In this document: piece by piece, positions 12,958 through 16,849 of the stretch
How positions within the stretch are numbered: position 1 is the first letter of the stretch
How the letters are laid out: every line of letters starts with the position of its first letter
Assembly (NCBI GenBank): GCA_016296415.1
Contig: JAEDJH010000031.1
Location: 1-16,849, forward strand
Direction: 5' to 3'
Source of the DNA: Clostridia bacterium
Lineage (GTDB): Bacteria > Bacillota > Clostridia > Christensenellales > CAG-138
Length of the DNA: 16,849 nt
Notes under the pieces: model-generated
Told to the model about the DNA's origin: nothing
Seen by the model: only the letters and a program-made list of their open reading frames with translations
Databases searched by the model: none
Position numbers and translations under genes: made by a program

Positions 12958-15900
12958 ATGAAGAACACGTTTGTAAGACGTATGCTTGCCTGCGTTATCG
13001 CCCTCGTAATGGGACTTTCGGTTTGTCCCATGCTTTTGATGGCTGAAACGACTCCCGCAAGCGTCGAAGATGTCAATACCGACCATCTGATGAACGGCTA
13101 TAAAATCGAAGCAGCCGAATCTCAGAAGGAAAGTACCGGCAGAAAAGAGATTGTGAATATCATGGTCGAGCTCGAAGGCGACCCTGCAATGAAAGCAGCA
13201 GGTTCCCTGAAGGCTGCGGAATCCGTTGAGCGCAAACTCGAACGCGAGCAGGAAGCGGCCGTAAAAGAGATAGAGGCGCTTCTTGGCACGGACATCGACG
13301 TAAAATTCAATTATACGCTGTTGTTCAACGGATTTTCCTTCAAAGGCCAGTACGGATGGATTGAAAAGATAAATTCACTCGACGGCTACAGGGCATTCCG
13401 TGCGGCAGAGTTTGAAGCTCCCACGACCGAGAAGGGCGTTGCAATGAGGACCATCGGCTCCACCCAGGTTGGTGCCAGCACTATGTGGAACGCCGGTTAC
13501 AACGGTGCAGGCAACGTTGTTGCGATCATCGACACCGGACTGATCGTTGGACATAATGCGTTTGCTGTTGCTCCCTCAAGCCCGGCATGGACCTCGTCCA
13601 CCGTCAGCAGCTTCCTCAGCTCCGGCAAGCTCAATGCAAGCGGCTCGGCATCGAATGTATATTACAGTGCAAAGGTTCCCTTCAGATGGAACTATTACTC
13701 CAATTCATACGATGTACTGAACTCCGCGGCAGGCTATCACGGCACCCACGTTGCCGGTATCGTTGCCGGTAATCCTTCCAACGGAACCATTAAGGGTATT
13801 GCTTACAACTCTCAGCTTGCTATCATGCAGGTATTCAATAATGAGGGCGGCGCTTCATTTACCGAAATATTGGCTGCACTCGAGGACTGCGTATATCTTG
13901 GAGTTGATGCGGCAAACCTCAGCCTCGGTTCTGACTGCGGCTTTACCACATATTATGATCCCAGCTATGCCGAGGTATTTGAACTTCTCGGACAGGCCGG
14001 CGTAAACCTTGCCATGGCAGCAGGCAACGCAGGTCAGGATACCATCACCGGAAACGCATGGGGCGGCTATCAGCTTTATCAAAACCCCGACTACGGCATT
14101 GTAGGCTCTCCTTCCACCTGGAACGAAGCGCTCTCCATAGCCGCATGTAACTCCTCCGGTGTGCCGACGGACTTTACTTCCTGGGGAACCACTTCCGACC
14201 TAAGGCTCAAGCCCGAGCTTATGGCTCCCGGTTACAGCATCTACTCCTCCTACGGAAGCGGTACGTCGAGCTATTCAAGCCTTAACGGCACGTCCATGGC
14301 ATGCCCCCATGTTGCGGGCGGTATGGCACTTTTGACTGCCTACGTTGAGGACGAGTTCAGCTCACTTTCGGCCGAACAGCGCATGAACATGGTTGACACC
14401 CTGCTCATCTGCACTGCCAATCCCACGAGCTATTCATCCAGCTCCGGCACGTATTATTCGCCCCGTCAGCAGGGTGCGGGCGTCATGGACCTGGCAGGCG
14501 CATCGACCACGAGCTGCTATGTATCCGCAAACTATCATCCTCTCCGTCCGCTTATGGAGATCGGCGATGACAAGACAAAGAGCGGTGTATATACCATCAG
14601 CTTCGATGTAACAAACTTCGGCACCACTTCCGAGACCTACACCATAAGCGCAAATGCTCAGACTGAGTCCATTAAGACCAAGTCTGTAAGCAGCTCCAAC
14701 ATCAGCGCTTCCTCCATAAGCTATATTGACGGTACTCCCTACGCACTGGGCGCAACCGTGACAACCAACCATTCCGGCAATAAAATCACCGTCGCCGCAG
14801 GTCAGACGGTCTCTGTTACCGTTACCATCACCCTTAACAGCACCGGCAAGACTTATATGGACAGGTTCCCGAACGGTATGTATGTTGAGGGCTTCGTAAC
14901 CCTTACCAACAGCTCCTCCACCACAAGGAACCTTTCCGTTCCTTACCTCAGCTTCTACGGTGACTGGAACTATCCCGCAACGATAGACCACGGCTACTAC
15001 TGGATGAGCGCAATGGGCGAGGACTGCTATCAGAGCCATCCCAAAATCAACACCCTTGGCTATGCAAGCGGCTCTACCGTTTACGGACTCGGTCTTAACC
15101 CCTATACCGATACTACCGATTGGAACTCCGACCGCTGCTCGATCTCTCCGAACGGCGACGGAAAATACGATTCTGTAAACACTGTTTATGTAGGCGTTAT
15201 CAGAAACTCCATAAACGCATATTACCGTCTCTATACGGAGGATATGTCGGATTATGATTCCCTGCTTGAGTGGAACTTTGAAAACAAGGGCTACTATATG
15301 CAGACCGGAACCTATACCTACACCTATGTACAGTGCGGCGTTGACTATTGCCAGTTCCCCGAATGGGACGGTGGCAACACGATAACCGTTGACGAAAAAA
15401 CCGTCACATTGGACCACACCTACTCCGAGGGCGATACTGCTGTTATAGCAATCGGCTTTGAGCTTGATTACGAGGGCTTCACGCACGAAGCAAACGAAGG
15501 CTCCCTGTGGCTTACCCCCGTAACAATCGACACCACTGCACCGGAAGTTGTAAGCATGCGCATGGATGGCGACAACCTTGTCGTAACGCTCAAGGATAAT
15601 CACTATGCGGCGTATGCGGCAATCTATTCCAACAGCAGCTACAGCACCCTGATATCCGGTCAGGCTATCGCCGAAGATACCCGTGCGGCCACTTCCACTG
15701 TAACATTCCCCACGGGCGGCAGAGCGACCGTCTATCTGTTCCTTGGTGACTATGCAGGCAACGAGTACAAGATGACCGTAAACACCGCCTCTGTTCCCTC
15801 TGAAGCTGCCCCCGTAACGGGCTTCAGCATTGACGAGACGCTTGCCCTTGACCTTGGCGCGAGCGCAGCGATCGGCACGGTAGTAGAGCCTGCCGACGCA

Positions 15901-16849
15901 AGCGACTACAGCATCGCATGGACGAGCTCGGCAACCTCCGTTGCAACCGTTGACAACGGCACTGTAACCGCAAAGGCATACGGCACCGCAACGATCACCG
16001 CGACCCTTACCGATAACGCAGGCGGCGGCACCTTCACCGATACCTGTGTCGTAACGGTAGCACCGGTAAACGTAACCGGAATAACCGTGACCCCCGCAGC
16101 GGCAGAAGTGCTTGTCGGTGAAACCGTAAGCCTCACCGCAGCCGTAACACCCGCAAACGCAAGCGATTATACCGTAGCATGGAGCACCAATAAGGCATCC
16201 GTAGCAACGGTAAACAACGGCGTAGTGACCGGCGTTGCAGCCGGCACCGCAACGATCACCGCAACCGTGACCGACAACCTCAACGGAAAGACCTACAGCG
16301 CTTCCTGCGAAGTAACCGTAACCGAGTTTGAAGGATTCATGCTTGCGGACGAGATCGAAGCAGGCGGAACGTACATCATCGTAGCCGGCGGACAGGGCAA
16401 GGCTGTATCCAACAACACCGTAACGAACAACTACTATCTTGCTCCCGTAAACGTAACCGAGAACAGCGATAATACCCTTACTGTCGGAAGCTCCGTAAAC
16501 GTGAACGAGATAATGTGGGTAGCAGAAGGCAACAGCACCTCCGGCTGGACGTTCAAGAGCGTTGATGACGGAATGTACATGGGCCTTGACTCGGCACAGT
16601 ATCTTGCACCCTCCACTACCGCCATTGCATGGCTTTACAGCGGAAATGACCTTAACAACCAGGTAGACACCGATGGTTACTACTATCTGTCTTACAGCGC
16701 AGCGTCTACTTCCAACGCCTATGAACGCTTCACCACGAGCAAGAACACAGGCAACAATATCGTACTCTATAAGTACGTAACCGCAACCGCTCCGGAACCC
16801 ACCACCTACACGGTAACGTTCAAGGATTGGGACGGCACGGTTCTTTCCA
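12958..16849 (+). CDS. Large secreted S8 subtilisin-like protease, 3' end outside window
   Basis: About 1297 codons are visible with no stop. A signal peptide (1-29, ending LLMA) is followed by an I9-like propeptide (about 64-155) and the S8 catalytic domain, with Asp192 (IIDTG), His261 (HGTHVAG), oxyanion Asn357 (AAGN) and Ser446 (GTSMACPHVAG), so it should be active outside the cell. The His-to-Ser distance leaves no room for the PA insert of many lactocepins. A lactocepin/C5a-peptidase-type Fn3-like domain follows (about 525-665, FPNGMYVEGFVTLTN), then an SPNGDG-containing beta region, two Big2 Ig-like domains (about 953-1036 and 1037-1121), an uncharacterised module (1123-1280) and a start of what looks like a Listeria-Bacteroides-type repeat (TVTFKDWDGTVLS). 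Substrate is unknown; surface or host proteins are likely. AGGAGG lies 6 nt before the ATG. A wall anchor, if any, is beyond the edge. Confidence 0.93.
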   Translation, partial: MKNTFVRRMLACVIALVMGLSVCPMLLMAETTPASVEDVNTDHLMNGYKIEAAESQKESTGRKEIVNIMVELEGDPAMKAAGSLKAAESVERKLEREQEAAVKEIEALLGTDIDVKFNYTLLFNGFSFKGQYGWIEKINSLDGYRAFRAAEFEAPTTEKGVAMRTIGSTQVGASTMWNAGYNGAGNVVAIIDTGLIVGHNAFAVAPSSPAWTSSTVSSFLSSGKLNASGSASNVYYSAKVPFRWNYYSNSYDVLNSAAGYHGTHVAGIVAGNPSNGTIKGIAYNSQLAIMQVFNNEGGASFTEILAALEDCVYLGVDAANLSLGSDCGFTTYYDPSYAEVFELLGQAGVNLAMAAGNAGQDTITGNAWGGYQLYQNPDYGIVGSPSTWNEALSIAACNSSGVPTDFTSWGTTSDLRLKPELMAPGYSIYSSYGSGTSSYSSLNGTSMACPHVAGGMALLTAYVEDEFSSLSAEQRMNMVDTLLICTANPTSYSSSSGTYYSPRQQGAGVMDLAGASTTSCYVSANYHPLRPLMEIGDDKTKSGVYTISFDVTNFGTTSETYTISANAQTESIKTKSVSSSNISASSISYIDGTPYALGATVTTNHSGNKITVAAGQTVSVTVTITLNSTGKTYMDRFPNGMYVEGFVTLTNSSSTTRNLSVPYLSFYGDWNYPATIDHGYYWMSAMGEDCYQSHPKINTLGYASGSTVYGLGLNPYTDTTDWNSDRCSISPNGDGKYDSVNTVYVGVIRNSINAYYRLYTEDMSDYDSLLEWNFENKGYYMQTGTYTYTYVQCGVDYCQFPEWDGGNTITVDEKTVTLDHTYSEGDTAVIAIGFELDYEGFTHEANEGSLWLTPVTIDTTAPEVVSMRMDGDNLVVTLKDNHYAAYAAIYSNSSYSTLISGQAIAEDTRAATSTVTFPTGGRATVYLFLGDYAGNEYKMTVNTASVPSEAAPVTGFSIDETLALDLGASAAIGTVVEPADASDYSIAWTSSATSVATVDNGTVTAKAYGTATITATLTDNAGGGTFTDTCVVTVAPVNVTGITVTPAAAEVLVGETVSLTAAVTPANASDYTVAWSTNKASVATVNNGVVTGVAAGTATITATVTDNLNGKTYSASCEVTVTEFEGFMLADEIEAGGTYIIVAGGQGKAVSNNTVTNNYYLAPVNVTENSDNTLTVGSSVNVNEIMWVAEGNSTSGWTFKSVDDGMYMGLDSAQYLAPSTTAIAWLYSGNDLNNQVDTDGYYYLSYSAASTSNAYERFTTSKNTGNNIVLYKYVTATAPEPTTYTVTFKDWDGTVLS
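15814..16320 (+). repeat. Two tandem Big2 (Ig-like) domain repeats
   Basis: Two units of about 84 codons share DASDY.IAW / NASDYTVAW, TSVATVDNGTV / ASVATVNNGVV and YGTATITATLTDN / AGTATITATVTDN. They are bacterial Ig-like group 2 domains, typically spacers or adhesive modules on surface proteins. Their similarity also suggests internal duplication. Confidence 0.85.

Noticed and set aside
14434..15603. 389-codon minus-strand open frame opposite the subtilase
   Set aside because: The plus strand encodes a continuous protease with clear domains here; the antisense product has repetitive V/G/C-rich composition with no motif.

Overview
The window looks like a chromosomal segment of a low- to mid-GC Gram-positive bacterium, most likely a gut-type Clostridia (Oscillospiraceae/Ruminococcaceae-like) member of Bacillota. 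The signs are strong GGAGG-type ribosome binding sites, GTG/TTG starts, TTGACA-N17-TAAAAT promoters, a sortase-like wall protein with a Pro-rich tail, a lactocepin-like secreted subtilase with Ig-like repeats, and Firmicute-like Lgt, DeoC and NAPRTase. The genus cannot be fixed from sequence reading alone. No prophage, insertion sequence, CRISPR array or obvious island boundary was seen.

Left part (1-1330): a water-selective aquaporin (aqpZ, +) with a terminator. Then comes a minus-strand stable-RNA unit whose promoter lies near 1177-1211. It reads tRNA-Val(GAC), then a 178-nt spacer that I identify as 6S RNA, then tRNA-Gln(CTG) and an intrinsic terminator. A divergent promoter faces right.

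1331-3982: a compact plus-strand operon of exodeoxyribonuclease III (exoA), a protein of unknown function overlapping it by 4 bp, and D-serine dehydratase (dsdA). Facing it (3990-6327, minus) is a two-gene surface-polysaccharide unit: a family 2 glycosyltransferase followed by a polyprenyl-phosphate sugar-1-phosphate transferase. The second gene carries a 2-nt deletion that breaks the conserved VKPGITG motif.

6392-7921 (minus): a membrane-anchored sortase-fold protein with a Pro-rich tail that has lost the catalytic cysteine (Tyr instead) and seemingly the arginine, followed by a small DUF2087-type protein and a terminator.

8049-12708 (plus): a five-gene run with 3-33 bp gaps or 4-bp overlaps: lgt, pncB, two lipoproteins (one FxLYD-like, one type-1 periplasmic-binding-protein-like) and deoC, closed by a strong terminator. 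Lgt lipidates lipoproteins such as its two neighbours; PncB and DeoC are NAD and deoxynucleoside salvage enzymes.

12754-16849 (plus): a consensus promoter, a ~165-nt leader with competing helices, and a very large secreted S8 protease (propeptide, Asp/His/Ser triad, Fn3-like domain, two Big2 domains) that runs off the right edge.

No clearly new biological system is demonstrated. The points most worth a second look are the 6S RNA held between two tRNAs, the catalytically dead sortase, the frameshifted sugar transferase and the structured protease leader.
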